Assembly (NCBI GenBank): GCA_013368315.1
Contig: JAACJM010000084.1
Location: 186,001 to 250,000 of the forward strand
Length of the DNA stretch: 64,000 bases
Direction: 5' to 3'
Origin: Tetrapyrgos nigripes
Lineage: Eukaryota > Basidiomycota > Agaricomycetes > Agaricales > Campanellaceae
A model generated the notes under the pieces. The model ran no database searches. It was given only the letters and a program-made list of their open reading frames with translations, and was not told the DNA's origin. Position 1 is the first letter of the stretch. Each line of letters starts with the position of its first letter. Position numbers and translations under genes: made by a program. Shown here piece by piece: positions 45,095 through 56,250 of the stretch.

Positions 45095-45893
45095 GTGACA
45101 ACCATCGGCAGGAAATCAGATGAAGAGTTGAGTAAGCTCGCTGGACAGGTGCTCGTCAGTGCTCTCGCCGTACCTGTCGGTCTTCAGACCGATGAGGAGG
45201 AGGCTAAAGGCAGAGCTACTCGTCTTACTTCGTTGCTTGGTCTCACAAAAACGCCTACCTGTACTGGGTTGCTCAAGGATGCGGTAAGTCACCTTTCTTT
45301 CTCTTTTGGTTTCTAGCTATATGCTGATGAATACAATACACCTCTCGTGACGTCCTCAAAATCTCACCACCGCATGTCAAACAGCTCTATAACATCCTTG
45401 AAATAACCTTTGACCCCCTTATGTTCTTCTATCGCTCCTCTTCTCAAAACACTGTCCTCGACCTCTGATCCCACTTACGCACCTTCCTCCCTCTCCTCCA
45501 CCAAGTCCTCCTCTCCCGTCTTCTTTCCCATCTCAGCCAAATTTACTCTTCAATTAAAATCAATAACCTCCTCTCACTCATCGCGCCTGAGAGATGCAGG
45601 TGTCCCTGGGACGTATAATGAAACTCAAGTCAAAGCCTACATCATGGGACGTACACGTCGTGGAGAGTTGAATGTTCGTGTGGATCATTTGGAGGGATGT
45701 ATCATACTCATTGATGAGCCATTTGGAAGTGTCAATGAGGACTTTGTTGGTGTGTGTGCAGCTGCGGGCACGTCGTCGTCGTCTGCTGCAGTTGCTGGGG
45801 CGAGTGGAAGTGGAGTTAGGAGTAGAGGAAATGTGCAACCGACATTGTCCGAGTTGATTAGGACGAGGCAATGTAGCGCTTTGTTTGTATAAT
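45095..45893 (+). pseudogene. TIF32: eIF3a (TIF32)-like gene fragment
   Basis: Pieces in changing frames match, from memory, the large translation initiation factor 3 subunit: KSDEELSKLAGQVLVSALAV, RLTSLLGLTKTPTCTGLLKD, then after an intron SPPHVKQLYNILEITFDPL, LLHQVLLSRLLSHLSQIYSS and IKINNLLSLIAP in shifted frames, and a last ORF with KAYIMGRTRRGELNVRVDHL and LIDEPFGS. This is the PCI-domain region. In-frame stops (one TGA near 45467), frame changes and the absence of the N-terminal third and C-terminal tail show it is a relic. Confidence 0.7.
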
Positions 45894-47441
45894 CAGTTGA
45901 AAGTACTGGAAGAGGGCGAGAAAGATCGAGAAGAAGAGAAGGAGCAAGAGGAACAGCAGAAGGAAAAGTTGAAAGCTTTGGTTAGTGCCGTTAAGGATGA
46001 GAGGAAGGCGCCTGATGGAGAAGATGAAATCCAGCTTTCTCAGTTTTGTGGTGGATTTATCGACGGTCCGACGCTGCAAGTTAGGACCTATCAACCAAAC
46101 TCGGGTTCCAGCTTCTCAGGCATTCTCTTTTTAGGTTGATGGGAATCCGGAAGACGGTATATCCAGCTTTGATACGATATACTGTCGACTACAGCATTCC
46201 CAATATCTTGGCCGCATGCAGAATGTCTTCGGATTCCTCATATACCTGGCGTCGACCTGAGCAAATTGGACATGGCCCTGAATGGTACACTTCGTCATTC
46301 GTTCGTTGTCTGTGAAGCCGCCAAATCCTTGGTCAACGTCAATATGAAGGTATTTCGCATCAAGCGATCACCGGACGCAGTTGACAGGAAGAGATGGGTT
46401 CATTTGAGCTAGTAAATAATGTGCCTCACGTTCATGTTTGTCCTCTGGCTCTATTTGATACCTGTGTCTCCTAATGTGCTTCAAGACTTCTACAGTGATG
46501 GTAACTGGGAATGCTGGAGGGGTAGTCGGTATATTAAAGAGTGGTTGTATATGTAGAACAGCGGAGGAGACCTATTTAGCCACTCAATCTCAGAGACCAC
46601 ATCAGTGGAACGGGTACTGCCTCTTCCCAACTCATGTTGTGGAGTGCATACAGGTGCGTTACCCGTGTTCTCTGTCAACTCCTTCACTCACTTTTCATCT
46701 GAAGCTGCAGGAACCTCGTCACCGCCATTCAGGATTTTCTATGGATCTTCTGGTCCCAAGTCTGTTCCTTCTCGGACAATTTTGAACCTTCGCTCTATTT
46801 CTAGATCTGTGATGGATGTTGTGGTACATGAGCGTTAACCAGGACTCTAGGCTTCAGGGTGCCAAGATACATGGTATTGCACGACTGGTCGCTAGTCACT
46901 GGTGTTTCTGACTGTCGGATGTTCTGCTTCAGGCTCTAGTTGTCGGTTGAGTCCTCCATGTCATCCAGTGCTGCCGTTAGCCGGCTTCAGATCCCCCTAG
47001 TCGTTGTTGGAGCCGGGGAATGGTCTTTAGATTGTTGGGCTGGGTTCTGTTCGGATTTTTTGGAGGCTCCAGCGCGGGTTTGTTCGTCAGAAGAGGTTAC
47101 CAACTCAACGCATCACCTTCCTGATTGTTCTTCTTGCATTCATCCGTAGTTATCGCGTAGTAGAAGCTGTAAGAACATGCACCGACATGTCTGCCGTGAC
47201 AGGAGAGTCGCATCCGTATCGCAAGCCACTCCATTTTTTTAAAATTTCTTGAAAAAAAGTAATACTGTTGTGAGTGTTGTATATTGTAATGCATGCTTAT
47301 ACTGCCCCAAACAAACCCAAATGCGATGGTCAATTGCTCGACGCCGCCGCAATTCAGTGCACACACAATGACATCGTTTCTCACAGCGTTCTTTTCTTCA
47401 CTCACCTCCAAATCCACCCTCCCTTTTGCGCCTAATGGTCA
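45894..47441. other. No intact gene seen
   Basis: A Glu/Lys-rich ORF at 45885-46139 could be more of the eIF3a relic. A segment at 46205-46400 reads, in one frame, HIPGVDLSKLDMALNGTLRH and then SFVVCEAAKSLVNV, which looks like former coding DNA of unknown family. The rest (46400-47440) shows no supported gene. Confidence 0.35.
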
Positions 47442-47743
47442 TGGATCAGTATGATTTCCTTTGGAATTTGATCATTTTCTGTGTGGGGATCTTTCTCTGT
47501 GGGACACTCTGGCTGAAGCAGAGGGAGGTGCACAGGTGGGTACTTTGGTTCTCTTCTTATTTTTGCCAAATTTACTGATCTCTAACCTTTATTCTGTACT
47601 CCTAGATTACAAATGGATCTCCAGAAGGCCCAAGAAACCATCCAAAACCTCTGGTGCCTAGCCAGTTCCTTTATGATCAACCCAACATGCGTCCTAACCC
47701 TTCCACTCCCTCTCCTAGTCGTGGACGCGACACCACCGGCATA
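47442..47743 (+). CDS. Possible small single-pass membrane protein, two exons
   Basis: ATG at 47442; exon 1 ends at about 47536 with an AG|GTGGGT donor and exon 2 starts at about 47607 after TCCTAG. The product is about 77 residues: MDQYDFLWNLIIFCVGIFLC gives a membrane helix, then KQREVHRLQMDLQKAQETIQ, a short coiled coil, and a hydrophobic C-terminus. Small and without known relatives; it could be chance. Confidence 0.3.
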
Positions 47744-48084
47744 GGACTCGATTCCGAAACTGTCTAAAGTCTATGTGAAGACGGTGAGGAAAATACTGAT
47801 GCTTTTCAGATTGTTTTTCTTGGACCTGCATATGTGAAGACGTTTATTTAACGGGACCTGAGCGCAAACACGTCCAGCGACCCCAAACGCTGGGAGAGTA
47901 CGAACGTTGAGTTGGATGTACAAGCATGATATTGATGGAAACTGTGCTCACTGGGACTTCTAACTACATCTCGACGGACTTAGTATCAGATAGCGAGGCT
48001 ATCAAATGCTTTCACTACGCTTCTCATACATGAAACCGAGCCAAATGTACTGTACATATCAACACCTCGACTTCACCTTAAAAG

Positions 48085-49065
48085 TCCGTGGTCCTCCTTT
48101 GCTCAAAGCGATTTTCGACCGCTTCCCAGTTGCTCTCATCGAAACACACAGAAAGGATCTGACCATAAGTGCAGACCCCAGCCATTCTGGTACACCTGCT
48201 CCTGCCTCTGCAACGCCAGGCGCAAACGGGAATAGTGCGACACCAAACACGGCGGCTTCGGGATCTGTCTCTCCTGCATCCGCCAAGAAGTAGGAAACAA
48301 AAGCGTCGTCGGTCAACACAACCACCGTCACTGTTGAGGCGTCGTTTATGGCCGCAGTCGACGATCTCTTTGGTTTATTGACTGATGAAAAGAGGATTCC
48401 GATGTGGACTTGCGCGAATGCAAAGGTGTGGAGAAAATCTCTTCAGGGCCGTCATTCTTACGCTAAAATAATTTTGCACTCGGATATCAAGTCGGAAGTG
48501 AAGCCTGGCAAGGAATACTTGCTTTTCGGCGGAGGAGTGACCGGCAAGTACGTGTCTCTTGACCCACTGACTAAAATCGTACAGATGTGGGCTTTGCAGA
48601 GTCCGACGTGGCCTTCAGGTAAACTTATTGTCTGATGTTCCTCCAACACTGCTTGAATTGATGTTTTGTCAGGCCACACTGGCAACCTCACCACTACATT
48701 TGATCAGTCCTCTGACTCGACAAAAGTGACCCTTAACCTTGAAGGAGTTCCGTTAGGGCAGCAGGATGAGATTAGACGTAACATAGAGGGATACTAGTGA
48801 GTGATTGCACTCATTCTTAGGTTCCAACTTCTCACATTCTTCCAGTATCCATGGCTTAAAATCCATTGGGTATGTACAGCTCTTCCTGTCCCCACCTTCA
48901 TATTCCTCGGTGTCTTCTTCGAGCAAAGTTGCAAAAAGAGCGTCCTCTACATCGAGAGAAGCTCCATCATCGACTTCGACATATGTCGTAGTTGGCTTGA
49001 TAACGTTTATGATCGTCGTCGCTGCATTTGCTATACCATACCTGTCTTCAGAAGCAATTAACATT
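48085..49065 (+). pseudogene. AHA1: AHA1-like (activator of Hsp90 ATPase) remnant
   Basis: Starts mid-protein with LLKAIFDRFPVALIETHRKD, followed by a Pro/Ala linker and, after an in-frame TAG (48291), SSVNTTTVTVEASFMAAVDD and LFGLLTDEKRIPMWT. An intron of about 66 nt (GTGTGG...CAAG) follows, then GKEYLLFGGGVTGKYVSLDP and QMWALQSPTWPSG, STKVTLNLEGVPLGQQDEIR and SIHGLKSIGYVQLF. These are the AHSA1 C-terminal domain blocks of the Hsp90 co-chaperone. A C-terminal membrane helix (VVVGLITFMIVVAAFAIPYL) follows. The N-terminal Hsp90-binding domain is missing, so with the stop it is a relic. Confidence 0.75.
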
Positions 49066-49223
49066 CCTTCGGCTATCGCTATGATCCCGTCCACTTTCCC
49101 TGGCGTTGCAAAACGTGGCCCCTTTGGCAAGTCCAATAGCGACTTTGACCAAACTCCTGCTTTATCTTGGTCTTTTTCTCCTCATCTTCATATATATCGT
49201 CTTGGACATCCCAATAACCACTC

Positions 49224-50655
49224 ATGGCTGAGAAAACCACGGCCCAGCTACCACTTGAAGTCGAGAGCTACTATCCGCTCGCACCAGATAATCTTCAGCT
49301 ACAACAAGTGCACATATACGTCAGACACGGTAGGGATTGCCATGAAGTTTCTAAACTCATCATTCATTTTGCGATGGTTTTCTAGGCGAAAAAACTCCGG
49401 TCGGCGTTAGACTAACGGGACAACCTGCAAATCTTCCTCAATACTGGTCATTCTGCAAGACTGCGCGAAGATTATAAGCCTCGGTCGCTGGAGACGAAGA
49501 CGGAGATGATTTCATGCATGCCCGAAAAGTCGTTGAGAGAGAGGATGGACATAGTGTTGAGGGTGACTGGTATATGGTTTCCGTTCTATATCCATGGTCC
49601 CTAGTATGCTTAATGATAGTATCTTCTCCTTGTCCACGCTCTCCTTTTCTCGCTGATGATGTATACCATCTGATGAGCCAGTTTATTGGGAGAGCTGACT
49701 GACATGGGTAGAACGGTACGTCTTCATCATGTTAGTACGAGACCATTCACTGATATCCTTCTGCAGTCAACGTACAACTATCGATGATCACTTCGTGAAC
49801 TTTACGTGGACAAGTAAATACCATGCCCTTTCGTGCTCCTCGTCTCATTGGCTCATACAGTGGTAGACTTGAATTCTTGCCAGATTACCTACAAAAGTCG
49901 GATGAGGTGTATTTCCGGTGCGCTCTGTTTGTACCTGATCCAAGTAATGTCATTCTGACCTGTACACAGGACAACAAATATTCCAAGAACGACTGAATCG
50001 CTGCAGCAAATAATCCACGGTCTCTATCCCACGTTGAAATGTCATACCGAAGCTGTACCTCCGCTTTTCATCAGGTATGCTGTTGCTGTTACTTTGTGCT
50101 CGGTCTCTGATTCAACAATACCTCAGAAACACGAAAGACGAAAATCTATCCGGAAATGCCTCGTGCAAGCGTTTGGAGATTTTGCTCATAGGATTTGCTC
50201 AGGGTGTGCGTTGGTCTGAATACCAGGTCTTCCTGCTCTAATTTCGTTTCCTTTGTTCAGCCCCAGCCTCCGCATACAACCACACCCTAGAACCTCTGGA
50301 CAAGAAATTGTCAAAGTACATTGGAGGAAATCCTATCCGCGTCGATGGAAACCGAGAGCGTCAGGTATTCTAGACACGGTGTGTCTAGCCTGATTCTCTT
50401 TCTCCGCATATGCTGTTCTGACCTCTCATCACTCGTCTAGATTCGTGCAGCTAGCGCACATGGCATCAAAGTACCTCCTGAATTTGAGGAGAAAGTCGTC
50501 ATAGACACTTTGGTGAGTGTCAACTTGTCCTTTGCTCTGGATGCATTGCTGATTCCTCTTTTTTCTCTTCCTTTTCCTCAGGAGAAAGCTGTCGTCACTG
50601 AATGGTTTGCAGGGTGTGAGACCTTCCTCCGAAATCTGTCTTGTTGGCCTCACCT
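49224..50655 (+). pseudogene. Histidine acid phosphatase-like gene, broken and 3'-truncated
   Basis: Exons interrupted by GT...AG introns: QLPLEVESYYPLAPDNLQLQ then VHIYVRH|GEKTPVGVRL across the first intron. The catalytic signature reads RHGEKTP where the family has RHGxRxP. Further pieces are VVEREDGHSVEGDW, ESLQQIIHGLYPTLKCHTEA, AYNHTLEPLDKKLSKYIGGN then PIRVDG, and SAHGIKVPPEFEEKVVIDTL and EKAVVTEWFAG. A TAA stop follows KTARRL (near 49474). Sequence after 50615 no longer matches, so the C-terminal part, including the HD catalytic motif, is gone. Resembles lysophosphatidic/acid phosphatases of the ACP6 type. Confidence 0.75.
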
Positions 50656-50984
50656 CTTTCTTTCTCGTTTACTCTAGCTTTGCTTTTTGTCTTGTTTCGT
50701 CTTGAGCCTACTTACATTTAGAGTAGAGTACATACTTGCTTTGATAGATACTTATTTATGAATTAGTGCCTGATGTCCGTATTAGCTGAGAAAACCAGGC
50801 AACTTTGACAGAGGACGGAATGGCAGCTAGAGAATATACACTCGTAACTTGGAGAAAATTAGTATCAACTCCGAGGAATAGAACTGTACAATCTCAATAT
50901 CAAATCAATTGAATTATTAAGCCAGCCCATGGATGGCACATGGCCGGCAGGATTGCCAGGATTCCTTAGGATTGCCCTCACTCT

Positions 50985-51165
50985 TCTCAGTATAATCTCA
51001 GACTCTTCTCAATGAGAAGAGCGTGACTCTTCTCGTTGAGTACAGGATAGAGAAGATTTTGAGATGATTTCAATTCTTCTCAAACTCTTCTCAGTGATCT
51101 TTTATTGAGCGGATTTGAAATCTTCTCAGATTCTTCTCAGGCTCTTCTCATTGAAAAGAGCTACC
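50985..51165. repeat. Cluster of CTCTTCTCA words
   Basis: About ten CTTCTCA or TTCTCA words within 180 bp, several followed by an inverted partner (CTCTTCTCAATGAGAAGAG near 51013 is a perfect hairpin; CTCTTCTCATTGAAAAGAG near 51142 nearly so). The words are irregularly spaced. No ORF. Confidence 0.6.
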
Positions 51166-51668
51166 TTTGCCCGCAGTGTCAGTGATGCATCGACGCTCCT
51201 ATTTGTTGTCTACGATTTATTATGAAAACGCCTATTTTAGTCATTTATATACTTATGTACGATTTGGGAATGTCGTGCGCTTGCCACGGGTTCCCTGCCT
51301 ATCTGAATTTACTTTTTGTTGCTGTGAAATCCTCTCTCTCGTTTTCGTTCGGCCGGTAAATTCAACACTCAAATACATCTGTACTGGGCCGCAAAGCTGT
51401 GACGCTGCATACTGTACCATTTAAAATAATTCGTCTCTCAAAATTTGTGTGACAACCCAGATGAAATTTTCATTTTTTCTGGACCTTCGGTGACCTGTAA
51501 CATGTGTGGGGTAGGTACATTGAATAGACAATTTAAAAATGATGCGTAGATCTTGCCATTATTAGAGAACAATAGGAGAGAACAATAGGAATATGCTGGC
51601 ACTTTGAATAAGGGCAATTCCTATATGCAGAGATGGTGCCGAACAATTATGAGACCAGAGCACCACCC

Positions 51669-51864
51669 ACAGCGGGGCGCGGAGCATATTTGCCAGCTAT
51701 TTTTGTGCGCTCTTAAGTGACGGATTTTGCTCGGCACTGGGCATACTCCATATGGCACCAACTTGAGGCTGATATTCCATATGGAGTATGCCTGGGGCCG
51801 AGCAAAGATCCGTCATTTAAGAGCGCACATCAATAGCTGGCAAATATGCTCCGCGTCCCGCTGT
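51669..51864. repeat. 196-bp foldback (inverted repeat) element
   Basis: Left arm starts ACAGCGGGGCGCGGAGCATA; right arm ends with the near-exact reverse, TATGCTCCGCGTCCCGCTGT. The arms are about 88 bp with a few mismatches and a loop of about 20 bp. Probably a small MITE; no target duplication is visible. Confidence 0.8.
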
Positions 51865-52172
51865 GCTTGGAGTCTCACTGCAATGCGACTTCAACAAAAA
51901 CCAATATGAATATCCCAATTGACATCGCAAAAGCAATTCTACCTAGCGAAGAGCTTCCTATCACTGTTTGTTAATTTCCCTGTACCATCAACAAGGAAAA
52001 GGAAAATCGGTCATCAAGCCTGTGGCACAGTGTTGTCAGCAGGATGCACACGCTTGATTTTCAATATATTTCTATTGGTAGAACAAATTTTGCGTTTACA
52101 CTTCGCGTTTACACTGTAAGTATATGTAGATTTTTGCGTCTAGGTACATCCTTCTTTTACAATTTACATGTA

Positions 52173-53458
52173 CTCATTGTCATGGAAAGTCACGATCCCG
52201 TGACATGCGACATAAATTTTCAAACCTTGCCTCGTCAACTAAATCCATGTCTCTACGACGTAGTAAACCATGTGTTGCTATGAAACTTTGTACTCCTACT
52301 CTACTAGCCTAATAAAGCCTATTCCCTGTTCAGTACTTTGTGTGACTCCCTTTCGCCTTCAAGACATCTGCAACAATATCATCCATCCTGTTAATGTACT
52401 TGTCAATGTCCTCAACCGTTATTTGGTCCCAGGCCTCCTTCACAGCAGCAATAAGTTCGGTGAGAGATGTGGGAGGGTGTGCCCTAGCCCTTACACCCTT
52501 CTTCAGCTCGCGCCAGACGTCCTCAATTGGGTTGAGGTCAGGAGAAGATGGCGGGTGTGGGAAAACCTTGATGTTGTGGTCCTTGAGCCATTTGAGCGTC
52601 GTTTTGGCAGTATGACTGGGTGCGCTGTCCTGTTGGAATGCAACATTCTGCCTCTCTGAGTCCATTTCTTGATAGAACTCCACAAGTTTCCCTCCCAACA
52701 CCTGCTCCTGGTACCTTTTGGCATTCATACCACCCCCCTTCCCTCCTGGGTACTCCAACACCACCAATGGCCCTTTCTTTCCCTTCATTATGCACCCCCA
52801 GACCATGACACGAATGGAGGATTGTTTGAAAGTTGGAATGAGGCAATCCTCTTCCCATTCCTCTTCAGGACGACGCGTCACCCAGACCCGACCTTTCGGG
52901 TCACCAATGTACACATAGCTCTCATCTGACCAAATGACCTTCTCCCAATCCTGACCCCGGTGTGTTCTTGCCCAAGCCAATCTCTTCACCTTCTGTGTCT
53001 TTTTGAGCAGAACAACCTTCCTTGCTACCCTCCTGTGATAATTTTCCTGCGCAAGGTGGTCTCCCACAGTTGTTGCACTCAGCTGTGGTTCCACAAGGTT
53101 GCCTATCTCTCAGAAAGGCATCTTTCGATCCTTTTGAGCAAGCCGAACAACCTGCCGTCACAGGCTGTCAGACACCTTTGATGGCCTCCCGCTACGTGGT
53201 CGGTTTTTCGTTGAACCAGTTTTACGGAATTGGGCCCAGACCCCTTTGGCAGTTCCAAAGGGCATATCAATGAGTTCTGCAGCTTGAGCTATTGTTTTTC
53301 CGGCTTGTATGGCGCCAACAAGCCTATTCTTCTTCGGAGTGTCGTGTTGTATGCGAGTCATGAGTGTAGAGTGTAATTGTGTACAAAAACAAAATGAGTA
53401 CACTACGTCGCATCAATGTGACCCATGTCACGGGATCGTGACTTTCCGTGACAATGAG
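52173..53458 (-). mobile_element. Tc1/mariner element, 1286 bp, complete ends
   Basis: 35-bp terminal inverted repeats (CTCATTGTCA-GGAAAGTCACG, then ATCCCGTGACATG) flanked by TA at 52171-52172 and 53459-53460. The transposase is on the minus strand. The right inverted repeat has CACGG where the left has CATGG, a CpG transition. Confidence 0.92.
52330..53403 (-). pseudogene. Tc1-type transposase with two in-frame TGA stops
   Basis: One minus-strand frame from 53403 to 52330. The N-terminal HTH is RLVGAIQAGKTIAQAAELID, then RPRSGRPSKVSD. The catalytic part has VIWSDESYVY, VMVWGC, NVAFQQDSAPSHTAK and SSPDLNPIEDVW, the D, D, E triad with about 34 residues between the second Asp and the Glu. Only two stops break the frame, both TGA (after VSDSL and after RKMPF) where CGA Arg is expected. 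Reading through both gives about 357 residues, a normal length for Tc1 transposases. Recently inactivated. Confidence 0.85.
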
Positions 53459-54540
53459 TATACAAGTATTGTATTTGCACTAAACACTTGGTTTCTTTAC
53501 CGGTAAGCTTTGATATAGCTTGTGGGCCAACTATGGATAAGCCAGAATGTTGTTCTCAGGCTTAGGAGCGTTGCGTGGAGTCGAAAGTAGTGAATAAAAA
53601 TAACAGATCTTGTGTAGAGTACCCATACAGTACCTAGAGAAGGCCCAAGCTGACCCAAAAATGTCAATGACCTCTTCACATGCCCATCAACCATCCGCAG
53701 GTCATCCTCAGATTGGTCCGATAATATCCAAAGACCCTATCTGCCATCTGAATCCACTAAGACAACTCCATAGGAGACACATGGGAAAGTTGTTAGATGT
53801 TGCCACTGTGCCAAGCTGTGGAAAATGATTTACACATGTGTTTCAAAATTTGCATTTACATCAATGCTTTGCATTCACATTGAGGTGTTATATTTATACT
53901 AATTTTTGAAAGTTTAAGTAATAATAAAGTATATTTGATGGAATGGCTAAGATTTTGGCAACGATTCCCCAATGTAATTTGCTCTTCGTCAGGGACAATG
54001 AACTCTCTTGCGTCGTCTCCTCCGTCTCCGCCAGGCTATTACGTGGTGCCAACATGCTTGGCCTGCAATCTTCTCTGTATTCCAGGCGAGTTTTGCTTTA
54101 TTTTGTTTGTTTGTTTTTTTTTTCCTTCATGAACTCATATACCTGTTCATAGGTTCTGCCGTTGGTGTTGAGCATAGCTCTCTGGTGGCCATGATACTAT
54201 GCCCCTCGGTAGTCTTAGTGCCAAACCAAAGACCATTTCAGCTTGGATGGTGGTAAAAGTTCCGCTACGTGTGGCACACGCTGGAATCATGGAGATTTTG
54301 GTGGGTGTTTAGTTTGTATTCTAGTAGAGTCTTGTCGTCTTTGAGAATTATAATTATTTGGACCATGTAATATTCTAATAGAGTCGTGTTGTCTTATGGT
54401 ATGCGTATGCCATTATAAGTCCATTAATAAAATACAGCCGACTTGTATATTTTAACAGCCTTGTTCAGGCCCAATACTTTCACATACTGCTTATATCACA
54501 CAAATGTCCAGGAGAGCACACAATTCACTATTTGCCCAGT
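53459..54540. other. Intergenic, no clear gene
   Basis: A short exon-like ORF at 53943-54085 (MAKILATIPQCNLLFVRDNE) ends at a splice-like CCAG|GCGAGT, but nothing downstream supports it. The rest is AT-rich with TAGAGTC-type direct repeats (TCTAGTAGAGTCTTGTCGTC near 54321; TCTAATAGAGTCGTGTTGTC near 54373). Confidence 0.4.
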
Positions 54541-54553
54541 GAGTGGAATCTGT

Positions 54554-55330
54554 TGGGATGTCCCACCGCATGATGATGGGAGTCCCACTGAAGGCAGGCC
54601 ATTGGGATATCCCGTGTAAGCCAACTGGGATATCCCAGTCATGTTCAAGTGGATGGGATGTCCCATATGAGCCAACCGGGATATCTCATGCGCTGTTGTG
54701 GGCTGGGATATCCCAGGAGAATGCATAGGGGACATGGGGATATCCCCAAATATTTCTCAAGGGACATCCCAATTTGCAAGATTGGGAGATCCCATGTGGA
54801 TACATAATACTATGGGAAGTCCCATAAAAAAGCACAAAGAATGTCAAGTCCCTTGCCCCAACACATTTACTGGGATGTGCCAGCTGACAGGTGAGATCTT
54901 GGAATGTGCCAAGTCCCCACTTGTGTGGTTCAGTGCCTGTAGCACCAGGAAAAGCTTAACAAGTTATGGGCACTGTTGATATCTTTACTGGACAATGAAT
55001 TAAGTTGGAAGGCTGGAGTGAGCAATGGGTCTACAACAGAGTTTAGCATGGGTAAATGACTGATAAGTTATTTATTTTATGAGGCACTGCTCAGTATAAT
55101 ATTTTGAGTGCAAGGAGATGATATGACTTTATAATTAAAATTGGCCATGCTAGGTAGTCCAGAGATGAGGAAGGTTGACAGGAAACAAAGGATCCAATTA
55201 TTATTAGGGAAAATTGTGTGACAGTGTGACACAGGGGATGTCCCAAAGGGATGAGCTGGTTAGTCCCACAGCTAAGAACCAGCTCATGGGATATCCCACA
55301 GGTAGATCCCAGACCACATGGGATGTCCCA
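54554..55330. repeat. Array of TGGGATATCCCA-type palindromes
   Basis: At least twelve copies of a self-complementary GGGANNTCCC word, usually in the 12-bp form TGGGATATCCCA or TGGGATGTCCCA. They lie at 54554, 54577 (11 bp, odd centre), 54603, 54626, 54654, 54677 (degenerate), 54704, 54735 (14 bp, TGGGGATATCCCCA), 54761, 54783, 54813, 55233, 55287 and 55319. Spacing within the first cluster is 20-31 bp. The sequence between the words is not repeated. A further hairpin, ATGAGCTGGTT/AACCAGCTCAT, lies at 55250-55286. Confidence 0.85.
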
Positions 55331-55399
55331 CAGGAAGGCCCAGGAGGTAGTTGGTAGATCCCAGGTACTTGGTTAGAGACTGGGTTACTACCCCTACTT

Positions 55400-55431
55400 A
55401 GGTGGATTAGCTTGCAGGAGCTAATCCACCT
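55400..55431. other. Perfect 13-bp stem-loop
   Basis: AGGTGGATTAGCT (55400-55412), six-base loop TGCAGG, AGCTAATCCACCT (55419-55431). No T-run follows. It lies between the palindrome array and the gag remnant of the gypsy element. Confidence 0.85.
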
Positions 55432-55562
55432 GGGTGCCTGAAGTGGGAGATCAGAGATAGGTTTAAAAGGGATTTCAAGGCACTTGCTTCTGACGAGATC
55501 ACTACATCAGTAGCTATAATAGTATCTTCAACACATATGGGGAAGAGTCAGACTTCGGAGAA

Positions 55563-56179
55563 ATGGCCCTTTTGGACTATTACAAAGGAGGTCTCCTGGA
55601 GAAGCTTCGGAAAGCAGTAGGAATGACTTGGCTGAAGTGGAAGGACTTCTATGAGTATGGGGAAAGGACAATGGACCTTCATCTGGAATGGGTAAATGAG
55701 AGAGAAAGAGAAGGACAATCGAGATTGTTTTCTACACAAAGAATGAATGTGGGTCCTTCTCAAGGACAGACAGTAGCAAGTGTGAATGCACTTATGAACA
55801 TGGGACCAGGTGCTAACTTAAACTGACACCCAAAGAAAGGAACCAACTCCAAAAGTTAGGGGCATGTTTCACGTGTAGACAACCAGGTCATATGAGCAAT
55901 GAATGTCCCACCTTCCCAAACAATACCCTGAGACCATCAACATCTCAAAATACTCCTCGAAACTTTCCTCCTTGTTCAGTTAGGACAGCTGAAACTTCTG
56001 CTCCAACCCCATCATTCTCATCTCTCTCGTCACCTGTAACAGTTGCTCAAGCATCATCATCTCATAATGTAATCAAGGACATTTCTGATATGGTCAATAA
56101 GGTTAAGGGTTTGGAAGGAGAGGAGAAGGAACAGGTGGCTGTATATTTGAACGACATTATGTCAAAGCTGGATTTTTGA
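55563..56179 (+). pseudogene. Gag C-terminal part with CCHC knuckle
   Basis: Frame 55563-55826 (LLDYYKGGLLEKLRKAVG) is the end of a gypsy gag. After a frameshift near 55826 the second piece continues LTPKERNQLQKLGA, then the zinc knuckle CFTCRQPGHMSNEC, and runs to 56179 with a Ser/Pro-rich tail and a short helix. The N-terminal capsid part is absent. Confidence 0.8.
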
Positions 56180-56250
56180 AACACTCCTCTGCTATGTCAT
56201 CAGAAGGAGTTGTAAAGTACACTGGACAATTTTTGAACAATTGATATAGT

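Larger units (their letters stand above)
50656..52172. other. Gene-free, AT-rich spacer
   Basis: No supported gene. Contains the TTCTCA word cluster and the 196-bp foldback listed separately, otherwise no recognisable structure. Confidence 0.6.

Noticed and set aside
48281..48345. Intron hiding the TAG stop in the AHA1-like gene
   Set aside because: The sequence after the stop (TKASSVNTTTVTVEAS) still encodes the conserved start of the AHSA1 domain, so it is exon, and the stop is real or a sequencing error.
54554..55330. CRISPR-like array
   Set aside because: The repeated word is only 12 bp and palindromic, spacing is irregular, and the sequence is eukaryotic.
55200..55560. 5' LTR of the chromodomain gypsy element
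   Set aside because: No stretch upstream of gag matches the TGTCACGAAC... sequence after the purine tract at 60049.
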